From the NCBI RefSeq assembly GCF_902729405.1, contig NZ_LR746496.1:2232001-2296000 (forward strand): DNA of 64,000 nucleotides. Direction: 5' to 3'. This DNA is from Acididesulfobacillus acetoxydans. Lineage in GTDB: Bacteria > Bacillota > Desulfitobacteriia > Desulfitobacteriales > Desulfitobacteriaceae. The position numbers and the translations under genes are program-made. This document shows, one piece after another, positions 43,735 to 52,350 of the stretch (positions are counted from its first letter, which is position 1; every line of letters begins with the position of its first letter). A model generated the notes under the pieces. That model had not been told where the DNA came from, did no database searches, and saw only the letters and a program-made list of their open reading frames with translations.

Positions 43735-46395
43735 ATGGTTCGCCCTTATACAGAACGGAAACTGGCTTTGGACCCCAACCTGATTGCGCGGGGCCGAGAA
43801 TTGGCCGGGCAGATCGTGGCGCAGGTGACGCCATTCATTCTCAGTCATACCACGGTCAGTGTGGAACGGGCGGTTCTGCGCTTGTGCGGAATTGACGGCG
43901 TCAGCCGGGAAGGGATTCCTTTGGCGAATGTGGTCGTCGATGCCTTACAGGATGCGGGTATGGCCGCAGACGGTGCCGCCAGGGCTTTGGCACGCATCTT
44001 TCTCCACTATGGGAAGCCGCCGCAGGAAGCTGCCGCAGCTGTGGAACGAGGAGAACTCTCTCTCAGCGATCTGCCGGATTTTCCGGCAGCAGAAGTGGAG
44101 GAGGAGGCCAGACGCCTGGCCTTCCCGGCGGTGGAGAAAATCCTGGCTCAGCGACGGGAACGGGAAGTCCGCATGGCCCGGGGAGCGGGAAAGGAACCCT
44201 ATCTCTATGTGATCGTGGCTACGGGCAACATCTATGAAGATGTTGTTCAGGCCAGGGCAGCGGCCAGGCAGGGGGCTGACATCGTCGCCGTCATCCGTTC
44301 CACCGGGCAAAGCCTCTTGGATTATGTTCCCTACGGTCCTACGACAGAGGGGTTTGGCGGGACGTTTGCCACCCAGGCCAATTTCCGGATCATGCGCCAG
44401 GCCTTGGATGAGGTGGGGGAGGAATTGGGGCGCTACATCCGGCTGACGAATTATGCTTCGGGGCTCTGCATGCCGGAGATTGCCGCCATGGGCGCTTTAG
44501 AGCGGCTGGATGTTATGCTCAACGACTCCATGTACGGGATTATTTTCCGGGATATCAATATGCAGCGCACTTTTATTGATCAGTATTTCTCCCGTCTGAT
44601 TCACGGTTTTGCCGGTATTATCATCAATACCGGAGAAGACAATTATCTGACGACAGCGGATGCGATGGAGGCTGCCCACACTGTCCTGGCCTCCAACTTC
44701 ATTAACGAGCAATTCGCCTTTCTGGCGGGTCTGCCGGAAGAACAGCAGGGTTTGGGGCATGCCATGGAAATCAATCCGGAAGGGGAAGATTCTTTTCTCT
44801 ACGAAATTGCCCAAGCGGAATTGATCCGGGAAGTGTTCCCGCGTTCACCCCTCAAATATATGCCGCCGACCAAATATATGACGGGAAACATTTTTCGCGG
44901 GCAGGTTCAGGACGCCCTCTTCAACGCGGCTTCAGTCATGACCGGGCAGAGCATCCACCTTTTGGGCATGCTGACCGAGGCCATCCACACTCCCCTTTTG
45001 CAAGACCGGGCTCTCAGCTTAGAAGCGGCGCGTCTCGTCTTTCAGACCATGCGCCATGTGGGCGGGGAGATTCAATTTAAAGCGGACGGAATCATCCGGC
45101 AGAGAGCCTCGGCAACCTTGCGCAAAGCGGTAAGCATGCTCGAGGCAATCAACGGCATGGGTTTATTTGCCGCTTTGGAAAAAGGAATGTTTGCCGACAT
45201 CTCTCGCCATAGGCAGGGCGGGCGCGGCTTGGATGGGGTTATTGGCAAGACTTCGCACTATCTCAACCCCTTCTTGGAGCTGCTGCAACCGGGGACAATC
45301 CGGCCAAACGGGCCGGGGGTTGACGGGACAGTGAAGGTTTCGGGCCTGGCGGGGGTTGAAAGAGCTGTGGAGGGACAGGGCCCAACGAATATCCCAAATT
45401 TGGAACGGGCTCTTGACCAGGCGCAGGTCTCAGGTTCAGTGGAGGCCCGGGCGGAGGGCTCGGCGGAGGCCGAAGGGGAAGACCAGGCGGAGACGGCAGG
45501 TTTAGCCGGGACCCAGACTCCGGCGGAGGCACAGGGTCCCGCCGAGACGCGGGTCATGGCGGGAATAGAGGATTCAGCAGAGGTCCAAAGTCCGGCGGAG
45601 GCACGGGACTCACAGAACCCCGGGGGCGTATCTGTCCCCAGCCGAAAAATCGACCTGAGCTCAGTCAGGCCTTACGGGGATACTTTGGACGACGGCATGG
45701 TCCAACTTTCCCTCACCTTGCCGGTTCCCTTGGGAGAAGAGGCTCGGGAAGCGGCTCGGCGCTGGGCCTCGCGGAGCGGCTTTAGGGACCCGCAGGTGGT
45801 GCACGCCGAAACATTAGGCGAGGGTTTCAGTTTCTTCGTCCTCTACGCCCGCTCTGATGTGAGCGTTGACTTTTCCCGGATCAAAGTACCGAAACTCAGC
45901 CATCAGCGTTGGGAAAAGGCCGAGATTGAAGCGCTGATCCGAGAAAACATCGGGCGGAAACTAGTCATTGTGGGAGCCTGTATTGAGAGCGACGCCCACA
46001 CAGTGGGCATTGATGCCATCATGAATATGAAAGGGTACAACGGCCACAAAGGGTTAGAAAGTTACCACGGGATTGAAGCCCACAACCTGGGGGCGCAAGT
46101 TTCCTGCGAGGACCTCCTGGCTCAGGCGGATGCGGTGGGGGCCGATGCCATCCTCATCTCGCAAGTGGTCACCCAAAAAGACATCCACGTACGCAACCTG
46201 ACGCGCATGGTGGAAATCTTGGAGTTGGAGGGGTTGCGCCAGCGTTTCCTGCTCGTTTGCGGAGGCCCTAGGCTAAATTATGAACTGGCCAAGGAATTGG
46301 GCTATGATGCCGGATTTGGCCCGGGCAGCTATGCCGAGGATGTCGCGAGCTTCATCCTGGACCGGATGTTGCGGAGGCAGCCGTGTCAGTCTTAG
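43735..46395 (+). CDS. kamDE: Lysine 5,6-aminomutase, alpha and beta subunits fused (KamD-KamE)
   Basis: 886 residues. Residues 1 to about 520 match the alpha subunit KamD (TIM barrel, substrate/PLP and cobalamin face). Residues about 525-640 are an Ala/Glu/Gly-rich low-complexity linker. Residues about 645-886 match the beta subunit KamE: the Rossmann cobalamin domain has DAHTVG with ligand His755, and the lysine 11 residues later (Lys766 in IMNMKGY) sits exactly where the PLP-binding lysine of the known enzyme lies. The enzyme moves the terminal amino group of lysine using adenosylcobalamin and PLP. Normally two genes; here a single frame. ATG 43735 follows AGGAGG. Confidence 0.94.
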   Translation: MVRPYTERKLALDPNLIARGRELAGQIVAQVTPFILSHTTVSVERAVLRLCGIDGVSREGIPLANVVVDALQDAGMAADGAARALARIFLHYGKPPQEAAAAVERGELSLSDLPDFPAAEVEEEARRLAFPAVEKILAQRREREVRMARGAGKEPYLYVIVATGNIYEDVVQARAAARQGADIVAVIRSTGQSLLDYVPYGPTTEGFGGTFATQANFRIMRQALDEVGEELGRYIRLTNYASGLCMPEIAAMGALERLDVMLNDSMYGIIFRDINMQRTFIDQYFSRLIHGFAGIIINTGEDNYLTTADAMEAAHTVLASNFINEQFAFLAGLPEEQQGLGHAMEINPEGEDSFLYEIAQAELIREVFPRSPLKYMPPTKYMTGNIFRGQVQDALFNAASVMTGQSIHLLGMLTEAIHTPLLQDRALSLEAARLVFQTMRHVGGEIQFKADGIIRQRASATLRKAVSMLEAINGMGLFAALEKGMFADISRHRQGGRGLDGVIGKTSHYLNPFLELLQPGTIRPNGPGVDGTVKVSGLAGVERAVEGQGPTNIPNLERALDQAQVSGSVEARAEGSAEAEGEDQAETAGLAGTQTPAEAQGPAETRVMAGIEDSAEVQSPAEARDSQNPGGVSVPSRKIDLSSVRPYGDTLDDGMVQLSLTLPVPLGEEAREAARRWASRSGFRDPQVVHAETLGEGFSFFVLYARSDVSVDFSRIKVPKLSHQRWEKAEIEALIRENIGRKLVIVGACIESDAHTVGIDAIMNMKGYNGHKGLESYHGIEAHNLGAQVSCEDLLAQADAVGADAILISQVVTQKDIHVRNLTRMVEILELEGLRQRFLLVCGGPRLNYELAKELGYDAGFGPGSYAEDVASFILDRMLRRQPCQS

Positions 46396-46469
46396 AGAAA
46401 GCGAAGGCCTGTTTGGGTACGGATGCGGTCCTGTTATTTTTGCCTTGTTATCCGAGGACAAAAGTCTAA
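46383..46469 (+). CDS. Possible 28-residue product overlapping the mutase end
   Basis: GTG 46383 lies inside the last codons of the mutase gene in another frame and opens MSVLEKAKACLGTDAVLLFL, stopping at 46469. The overlap suggests a once-coupled downstream gene that has been lost; the 107 bp after it before kal hold nothing recognisable. Could equally be chance. Confidence 0.25.
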   Translation: MSVLEKAKACLGTDAVLLFLPCYPRTKV

Positions 46470-46576
46470 AACGCAAGGGCGAAAGAAGATCTAAATTATC
46501 CGGTTACCTTAATGTCCGGAGACCATGGAAGGTTTCTTCATCATTGATACGGAAACTGTGAAAGGCGGAAAAGGCA

Positions 46577-46978
46577 ATGGCGATGTATGAAGCGAGAATA
46601 CGTCTGAGGATCGCGGCGGGAGATGCGCATTACGGGGGAGGACTTGTGGATGGGGCCCATATGCTCAAATTATTCGGTGATGTGGCTACGGAGCTTTTGA
46701 TCTATACAGATGGAGATGAAGGGTTGTTTGTCGCCTATGATAACGTGGAGTTTCTCTCACCCGTCCGGGCAGGGGATTATATTGAAGCTTCCGGGGTGAT
46801 CACAGGCTATGGCAACACTTCTCGGAAAATGGCCTTTAAAGCCGAAAGGGTGATTGCCGCTCTTCCCGGCAGTGATTCGGCTGCCCAGATATTAGAACAG
46901 CCCGTCACAGTCTGCCGGGCCACCGGAACTTGTATGGTTCCCAAAGAAAAGCAGCGTTATAGCCCGCCCAGGAGATAG
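46577..46978 (+). CDS. kal: 3-aminobutyryl-CoA ammonia-lyase
   Basis: A 133-residue single hot-dog-fold enzyme. It removes ammonia from 3-aminobutyryl-CoA to give crotonyl-CoA in lysine fermentation. The [20 protein letters not shown] segment, with the family's GDAHYGG, and the [20 protein letters not shown] strand are diagnostic together with context. Length equals the family norm (about 130). ATG 46577 lies behind AAAGGCGGAAAAGG. It precedes kce by 74 bp. Confidence 0.92.
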   Translation: MAMYEARIRLRIAAGDAHYGGGLVDGAHMLKLFGDVATELLIYTDGDEGLFVAYDNVEFLSPVRAGDYIEASGVITGYGNTSRKMAFKAERVIAALPGSDSAAQILEQPVTVCRATGTCMVPKEKQRYSPPRR

Positions 46979-47052
46979 ATGACCGGGCGCGAGTCGAAAC
47001 TTTCCAGTCTTAAACCGGATCCTGAAGTGGGATTTTCAGAGGGGGAAAAGCT

Positions 47053-47886
47053 ATGACAATGTCAAAACTGATCATTACAGCTGCTTTAGTGGGAGCGGAA
47101 GTTACCCGGGAACAGACACCGTATCTCCCGCTTTCCCCACGTGAGATAGCGGATGAGGCCAGAAGGGTCTGCGAGGCCGGGGCTTCGATAGTTCACCTGC
47201 ATATGCGCGATGCCTCGGGAGTCTCTTCCCAGGACAAAGATCTTTTTGCCGAAGCAATCTCCTACATTCGCGCCGAGACCGACCTCATCGTCCAGGTCTC
47301 CACCGGAGGAGCCGTGGGTATGACGGCTGAAACGCGGGTACAACCGGTCAGCTTGAGCCCGGAAATGGCCTCGTTGAGTACGGGGACGGTGAATTTTGGG
47401 GAGGAGGTTTTCGCCAATCCCCTGCCTATGGTCCGGACGTTTGCCAGGGCCTGCCATACTTACGGGGTAAAGCCCGAGATCGAAGTCTTTGACAGCGGTA
47501 TGGTGACCAGTGCCCTTGCCCTGGTGCGGGAGGGTTTGTTGCGGGAACCGCTGCATTTCAATTTCGTCCTGGGAGTGCCGGGTGGGATGGCCGCGGCGGC
47601 CAAGAATCTTATCTTTCTCTTGGATCTGATCCCGCCGGGCTCCACTTGGACTGTTTCCGCCGTCGGCCGCCATCAGCTTCCCCTGAACACTTTGGGAATC
47701 CTGTTGGGCGGACATGTGCGCACGGGTCTGGAAGACAATATCTATTTCACCAAGGGTGTGTTGGCCAAGGGGAATGCCCCTTTGGTGGAACGGATCACCA
47801 GGTTGGCCCGGGAATTGGGACGACCGCTCGCCAAACCGGAGGAAGCAAGGGAGATCCTGGGTCTCAAGCGGCGGGAAGTGCTTTAG
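47053..47886 (+). CDS. kce: 3-keto-5-aminohexanoate cleavage enzyme
   Basis: A 277-residue BKACE-family zinc enzyme (TIM barrel). It condenses 5-amino-3-oxohexanoate with acetyl-CoA to give acetoacetate and 3-aminobutyryl-CoA. Motifs: IITAALVGAEVTRE at the first strand, VHLHMRD with two zinc-ligand histidines, ISTGG-like VQVSTGGAVG, KPEIEVFDSGM and VSAVGRHQLP, GGHVRTGLEDN with the catalytic-site residues. Length matches the family. It completes the core lysine pathway; genes for acetoacetate CoA-transferase and crotonyl-CoA reduction are not in the window. ATG 47053 follows GAGGGGG. Confidence 0.94.
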   Translation: MTMSKLIITAALVGAEVTREQTPYLPLSPREIADEARRVCEAGASIVHLHMRDASGVSSQDKDLFAEAISYIRAETDLIVQVSTGGAVGMTAETRVQPVSLSPEMASLSTGTVNFGEEVFANPLPMVRTFARACHTYGVKPEIEVFDSGMVTSALALVREGLLREPLHFNFVLGVPGGMAAAAKNLIFLLDLIPPGSTWTVSAVGRHQLPLNTLGILLGGHVRTGLEDNIYFTKGVLAKGNAPLVERITRLARELGRPLAKPEEAREILGLKRREVL

Positions 47887-47947
47887 GGGAATGAGCATCC
47901 GGGTCAGGCGGCAGGTTGGAGATGTGGCGCCTTAGTTTCGCCCATTT

Positions 47948-49216
47948 TCATCCGGAGGTTGTAAGGGCAGTGCTCTCACCGGCCGGAATTACGGAGCGGG
48001 TCAGACGGAGAGTGAAGAAGCCCCCGATGAGTAACAGGCCGGAAATGGACAAAAACAGCGGCAAACCGCCGAAATGCGAGAAGATCAGGCCGCCCAGCAA
48101 GGGACCGATGGCCCGGGAAATGTTGTTTCTCATGTTGAATATGGCAAAGTACCTTCCCCGCATATCTTCCGGAGCAATGTAGGAAATGAGTTTGTTCTGA
48201 TTGGGGAAGGTGATGCATTCTCCAACCGTAAAAATCACCTCGGCCGGGAATAGGAAAGCCACAGTGTGCAAATACGGCCCGAAGCCGTAGCCGATGCCGA
48301 CCAGAGCAAACAAAATGAATCCAGCCCAGAGAACGCGAGGAAGGTAGTATTTTTCGGATTTCTTGGCCAGCCAAAGGGCTGAGAAAACGACGATTGTGCC
48401 GTTCATGGTCATCAAGGAAGAAAAAACGGTTAAGTAATTGGTGAAATTTTGTTGGAGATAAAGCGGAAAATTAGATTCCACTTGGGCGTAAAGCAAGGAG
48501 ATGGGCAGCGACAGGACGAGCAGAGCAAACAAGAGTCTGTGTTCTCTAAACCGCATCCGTGGAGAGGGCGACGGCGCCGATAAATGACCGCTTCTTCTCA
48601 GGTTGCCCTTCGCCGGGCTTTTTTTCTGTTGGCGGTTTGACTTCCCGAGGGTCTCCGGTATGAGAGCGTACACCAGGGCGGCGTAGAGCAACAGACTTAC
48701 GGCCGAAGCCGCGAAAACCAGGTTGTGGCTGATTTTAACCATGAGCAGCCCCAGCATGGGGCCTGCGGCTGCTCCGACATTCAGTGCGGTGTGCATCAGG
48801 GCAAAGACTTCCAAACGCTGCGTCCCCGGCACAATATCTACTATCTGAGCGTTGGCCGCCGGATAGTAGAGGGCAGAGGCCATCCCGTTGATGATAGAAA
48901 TGATACAGAAGTGCAGCGCGGTGGAGGCGAATATGTAGCCGAAGGTGGACAGGCCCTGAAGAAGGAGGCTGTAGACCAGGAGCGGTTTGCGTCCGTATTT
49001 ATCCGCCAGTCCTCCCGCAAAGATATTGGTTACCAAGCCCATTAAGGGAGACAAGCCCAGAATGACGCCCGAAAGGTAGATGTTGCCGGTTTTGCCATAG
49101 AGATACAGGGCAAGAAACGGGCGAATGGCGAAGCTCGTAACCGTGGTGATAATGGTGCCAAAGACCCGGATCCAGATGGTTCGGTCATAGCGATTCCACA
49201 GATCAGTCAAGTTCAA
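47948..49216 (-). CDS. Major facilitator superfamily transporter
   Basis: 422 residues, about 12 hydrophobic segments and the MFS motif A region (FAGGLADKYGRKPLLVYSL) between helices 2 and 3. A central charged loop (residues about 190-220) separates the two six-helix halves. It resembles drug/proton antiporters of the MdtG/YfcJ kind, but the substrate is unknown. The start is TTG 49216 (minus strand) with GGGGGGAT upstream. It converges on kce with a 61-bp gap. Confidence 0.88.
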   Translation of the reverse strand: MNLTDLWNRYDRTIWIRVFGTIITTVTSFAIRPFLALYLYGKTGNIYLSGVILGLSPLMGLVTNIFAGGLADKYGRKPLLVYSLLLQGLSTFGYIFASTALHFCIISIINGMASALYYPAANAQIVDIVPGTQRLEVFALMHTALNVGAAAGPMLGLLMVKISHNLVFAASAVSLLLYAALVYALIPETLGKSNRQQKKSPAKGNLRRSGHLSAPSPSPRMRFREHRLLFALLVLSLPISLLYAQVESNFPLYLQQNFTNYLTVFSSLMTMNGTIVVFSALWLAKKSEKYYLPRVLWAGFILFALVGIGYGFGPYLHTVAFLFPAEVIFTVGECITFPNQNKLISYIAPEDMRGRYFAIFNMRNNISRAIGPLLGGLIFSHFGGLPLFLSISGLLLIGGFFTLRLTRSVIPAGESTALTTSG

Positions 49217-49649
49217 GCGAATCCCCCCTTGTTTCTGTCCCGGGTGACCGACCTGTGATGTGATTTGCGGGATGACATCGAATGTACCCGGTAAGGCAAA
49301 GGAATTGTGATTGTCCTGCGCCCAAATTGGACTGCCCTGCCCCTAAACACGAAATGAACTCTTCTTCACAAGGAAATATGTATATTGTATTATGAATCGG
49401 CTGAAAAAGATAGAGGGTAATTCGTAAATAGAAAAATTATCCCCCTTTTTCCATCTTGTGGCTTTTTGCTATCCGTGCTAGAATCGTGCTAAGTGAGCGA
49501 AAAGATCAAGATCATCTAAGATCAAGATCGTCTGATGAAGCGTAAAGAGGGCATGACTTAGAACGGCTGCCGCAACCGCAACCGTTAAAAAAGCACCCTT
49601 GTAACCCTAATCGTGGTCACACAGCAACATCGATAATAACTACAGGGGT
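49217..49649. other. Intergenic region with orphan promoter and 16-bp repeat
   Basis: No gene is seen. A rightward promoter-like pair TTGTGG (49456-49461) and TAGAAT (49479-49484) has a 17-bp spacer and a TGC extended -10, but no plus-strand gene follows. Two copies of a 16-bp repeat starting AGATCAAGATC lie at 49503-49534. A small untranslated RNA from about 49490 is conceivable. Confidence 0.35.
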
Positions 49650-50114
49650 TTAGACCTTTGTATCATTGACCAGCCGGTAAATCCAGGTTACCGCACCGTG
49701 CCAAACAATGTAGAGAATGAAAGGAGCGAAAACGGTTCCCAAGTTCCACTGGAAAATACCTAGGTTGTGAAGAACGTTAGAGAAGAGCACGCTGTAAAAG
49801 GCCGAGACGATCGGAAAGATGTAAAGCCAGGCTCTTCCCGGCGGCAAGAGATAGAGATAGATGACGAAATAGCTTGACCAGGCGACGAGGGGAAAGAAAG
49901 GGATGCCCAGAAAAGCGAAAGGGCCATAGTGGGTATAGCCGCCCATGCCGATAAGCTGCGCCAGGAGAATAGCGATTAGGTCGCCAACCGCGCCGAAAAG
50001 GACGGCGTAGCGGAGCAGACGCCTTATGTCCTGCCTCGGTACAAGGGCAAAAGTTACGATGAGCAAAACACCTGTGTAAGCGGGATAGACCCAATAAACG
50101 GGATAACTTGTCAA
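49650..50114 (-). CDS. CBO0543-type small integral membrane protein
   Basis: 154 residues with five hydrophobic segments and short loops (YPVYWVYPAYTGVLLIVTFA, then FLGIPFFPLVAWSSYFVIYL and VFAPFILYIVWHGAVTWIYR). The length, helix spacing and aromatic pattern match the CBO0543 family of membrane proteins common in spore-formers, whose function is unknown. The start is TTG 50114 on the minus strand with GAAGGAG upstream. CGCTAAGAT near 50167 could be its -10. The upstream region fuses into a transposase fragment. Confidence 0.7.
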   Translation of the reverse strand: MTSYPVYWVYPAYTGVLLIVTFALVPRQDIRRLLRYAVLFGAVGDLIAILLAQLIGMGGYTHYGPFAFLGIPFFPLVAWSSYFVIYLYLLPPGRAWLYIFPIVSAFYSVLFSNVLHNLGIFQWNLGTVFAPFILYIVWHGAVTWIYRLVNDTKV

Positions 50115-50182
50115 ACGGGCTCACTCCTTCGACTCTTTTCGGGTATTTTCTTTTTTGTACCCAAATCTTAGCGAAAATATGC

Positions 50183-50362
50183 GGCATCACTTCCAACGCA
50201 ATGATTACCCACCCCTTTTCCTGCGCTACAGTTTGAACTGATTTCTCAACCGCCAGGGCTACGTTACCCGTAAGAATCTTGCGTCTGTACTTGGGTATCC
50301 ATACTATGTGATAGTTTGCAAAGTAAGCGGAATGTCGAGCATTCTTGAATTTGTCCCAGTTT
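50183..50362 (-). pseudogene. IS200/IS605 TnpA N-terminal fragment
   Basis: On the minus strand the frame reads ANYHIVWIPKYRRKILTGNV and continues to GWVIIALEVMPH, the N-terminal part of the Y1 transposase TnpA. It breaks off exactly where the HUH metal motif should follow, and has no start codon in frame after an upstream TAA. It is a dead fragment ending about 65 bp upstream of the membrane-protein gene. Confidence 0.75.
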
Positions 50363-51152
50363 TACCATACCGCAAATATTGACCATGTGTGTGATTGTGT
50401 TGAGGGAAGCGCTCTCGTCCCCGGAATCGAATTCCGAGGTTTTCCCATGCACGTTCTATAAGGACGAATCAAAGCATATCCAGGGAATTTTGGGTGAGCA
50501 TGAAGTAGCGCTAAGGATACTGGAAACTAGATTTGATGAACCGGCGGGCGGGCGAAGAGCCTGAGAGGCCGGATTCAGTAAATGTCCTCTTCCCTTTCAG
50601 CCGACACGCGCTCTTGACTAATCGACACTCTTGACGGAACTTCTCGACAAGTACACAGCCGGGGTAAGCCCCGGCCTTATTTGTCTTCACTCCCCGGAAT
50701 TGAGGAATGAGCTTCGAGTGTAGTAGTCAAGCCCTATTTTTATGCATTTCCGCGTTGATAAAAAATCCCGCAACCACTAATTCAACAGGAACTTAGGAGG
50801 CCGCAGCTGTCCGTGAACGTTGCCCCACCCGAACCCCCGGCCCAGACCGTTTAGTCGGATTCCCAGCCTGAGGTCCTACACAAGCCTAAACCCTAAAGCG
50901 CCGATGCCGGTTGGCTGCTTGTTCGTCGCGCCCTCGGCTTCGGCAGGGGGCCCTTTTTGGTTTTAGACAGGAATAAAACGGCCTTCACGAGGCATAATAA
51001 TCAGATAGTTTTATTATGAACGGGGTAAATATTTTATGAGAAAGAAGCTGTTAAAACTTAGAAGGGGGCTTGTCCTCAGGAAGCAATTCCATTATACTAG
51101 AATTACCAAGAGGGATACGCTGGAAATTTTGAATGGAAAGGAGAGAAAGCTC
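50363..51152. other. Gene-poor stretch with terminator hairpins
   Basis: No recognisable gene. A frame at 50379-50564 encodes a 61-residue product with no familiar motif and no ribosome site. GCCGGGG/CCCCGGC at 50658-50675 with loop TAAG and CTTATTTGT after it is a good intrinsic terminator. A second GC-rich hairpin with CTTTTTGGTTTT lies near 50928-50968. Confidence 0.4.
50658..50683 (+). terminator. Intrinsic terminator hairpin
   Basis: A perfect 7-bp GC stem GCCGGGG/CCCCGGC with a 4-base loop is followed by a T-rich stretch. No obvious gene ends just before it, so it may end debris of a lost gene or an untranslated RNA. Confidence 0.6.
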
Positions 51153-51323
51153 ATGACCGAGACAACTCAAAAGCTTAACAATATTCGAATACCACCCCAA
51201 GTATTACGCGAACTCGGGCTAGAAGAAAACTGGCAAAAAAATGTCTCTCCTGAGTTCATTGAGAAAGTTATCAAAGCGGCTGAAAAATACAAAAGTACGC
51301 TGAGAAGGCTATCTAAATATTAG
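51153..51323 (+). CDS. Small antitoxin-like protein paired with Doc-type toxin
   Basis: 56 residues from ATG 51153, which has AAGGAG upstream: MTETTQKLNNIRIPPQVLRE followed by a helical tail (SPEFIEKVIKAAEKYKSTLR). The small size, charge pattern and position directly before a Fic/Doc gene make it a likely antitoxin, though it is not a classical Phd. An in-frame start further upstream (51036) gives a basic leader without a ribosome site. Its stop overlaps the probable start of the toxin. Confidence 0.55.
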   Translation: MTETTQKLNNIRIPPQVLRELGLEENWQKNVSPEFIEKVIKAAEKYKSTLRRLSKY

Positions 51324-51804
51324 TATCCAGTATTTAAGTGAAATCGATCTTCTTGTCATTCACTACGTCGTAATTGACGAATATTTTAGCGAATTTAAAG
51401 ATGGCGAAAATGAACAGAGAGGCGTAAAAGATACCTCTCTGTTTCAGTCCGCAGTTAATGAACCGAAGCAGACCTTTAACCGGCAGGACTTATATCCGGA
51501 TGTTCTGTCAAAGGCAGCAGTGTATTTACGATCGATTGCTACAAACCACGCCTTTTTTAATGGCAACAAACGTACGGCATTAATGGCGATGATCATTTTC
51601 CTTGAAGAAAACGGATATACAATAATTGCAGATCCTGTAAAATTGTATCGACTTGCATTAGCCGTCGTAAAGTCAAAACCAAGTATTGAACGAATAAAAG
51701 CAAAGTATTTAAAGAAATATTGCCGTTATACCGGTTCACGGACTGCATCGTCTCTTGCTTACCGGCAAATAATTAGAAACATCAGGCAAATATTCAGAAT
51801 ATAG
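51319..51804 (+). CDS. Death-on-curing (Fic/Doc) family toxin
   Basis: The frame is open from 51304 and encodes EIDLLVIHYVVIDEYF, then FNRQDLYPDVLSKAAVYLRS and the Fic-core motif HAFFNGNKRTA, close to the Doc consensus HxFxxANKRT. Doc enzymes phosphorylate EF-Tu to stop translation. No ATG, GTG or TTG lies at the natural N-terminus; the first is GTG 51520, only 10 codons before the motif and too late for a complete fold. An ATT at 51319, 10 bases after GAAGG and overlapping the antitoxin stop, is the best start candidate. The C-terminus is about 30 residues longer than phage P1 Doc. Confidence 0.7.
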   Translation: MSIQYLSEIDLLVIHYVVIDEYFSEFKDGENEQRGVKDTSLFQSAVNEPKQTFNRQDLYPDVLSKAAVYLRSIATNHAFFNGNKRTALMAMIIFLEENGYTIIADPVKLYRLALAVVKSKPSIERIKAKYLKKYCRYTGSRTASSLAYRQIIRNIRQIFRI

Positions 51805-51835
51805 CTAAATCATGTCATTCTAGGGAATAAAAATC

Positions 51836-51915
51836 CTTGAGTCACGCGGGCTATCAATCCGTAAAGTTGCTGACCTGGGGTACAGGTTTCTATAAAGCCA
51901 TTGAGGCCCTAAGCT
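51836..51915 (+). pseudogene. Site-specific recombinase (resolvase) C-terminal remnant
   Basis: Two overlapping frames give ESRGLSIRKVA and TGFYKAIEALS, which together match the C-terminal helix-turn-helix of serine recombinases (SRGLSIRKVAE..., V-Y-K-A-I-x-A-L). A single frameshift separates them. It lies about 55 bp from tRNA-Trp, a common integration target, and suggests a lost integrated element. Confidence 0.5.
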
Positions 51916-51937
51916 AGCAAACTCAATAAAACGAAAA

Positions 51938-51961
51938 GGCACCGCAAAAGCTTACGGTGCC
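51938..51961 (-). terminator. Terminator of tRNA-Trp
   Basis: On the minus strand GGCACCG(T)... pairs with CGGTGCC around a TAAGCTTTTG loop and is followed by TTTTCGTTTT. It lies 10 bp beyond the tRNA 3' end and would end its transcript. Confidence 0.75.
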
Positions 51962-51971
51962 TATATTTTTC

Positions 51972-52045
51972 TGGCAGGGGATGCAGGAGTTGAACCCACA
52001 CTCGCGGTTTTGGAGACCGCTGTTCTACCATTAAACTAATCCCCT
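51972..52045 (-). tRNA. tRNA-Trp (CCA anticodon)
   Basis: Read on the minus strand, the acceptor stem AGGGGAT pairs with ATCCCCT, followed by discriminator G and an encoded CCA end (plus-strand TGG at 51972). The anticodon arm GCGGTCTCCAAAACCGC carries CCA in the loop, and the T arm has GGGTTCAACTCC-type sequence. All arms fold normally. Length is 74 with CCA. Confidence 0.95.
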
Positions 52046-52350
52046 GGATAGTAAAAAGCCGCTGACGACAAGATGTATTATATTCAAGAATTACCAGGCT
52101 GTCAAGAAAAACATACGGTCCGAGCGGTCTGCGCCATTCACCAGAGAGGGTCGGCCCATTCTCATCAGCGAGGGTCAATAAAGCAGGATTTTTAGGTTTT
52201 GATCCGAAAATATTAAGGGATAGAGCAAAGATAGATTAAGGCGGACAGGGGATAAGGCATTGCCGCAAAATGCCCTTATGGAATCGATAAGTTGAGAGGC
52301 CTGATTCATCCTGGGTAAAGCACTGCTTCTTGAAGATGGGAGGGGGAACT

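Noticed and set aside
47086-47898. Minus-strand frame opposite kce
   Set aside because: Antisense shadow of a high-GC conserved gene; no motif or ribosome site.
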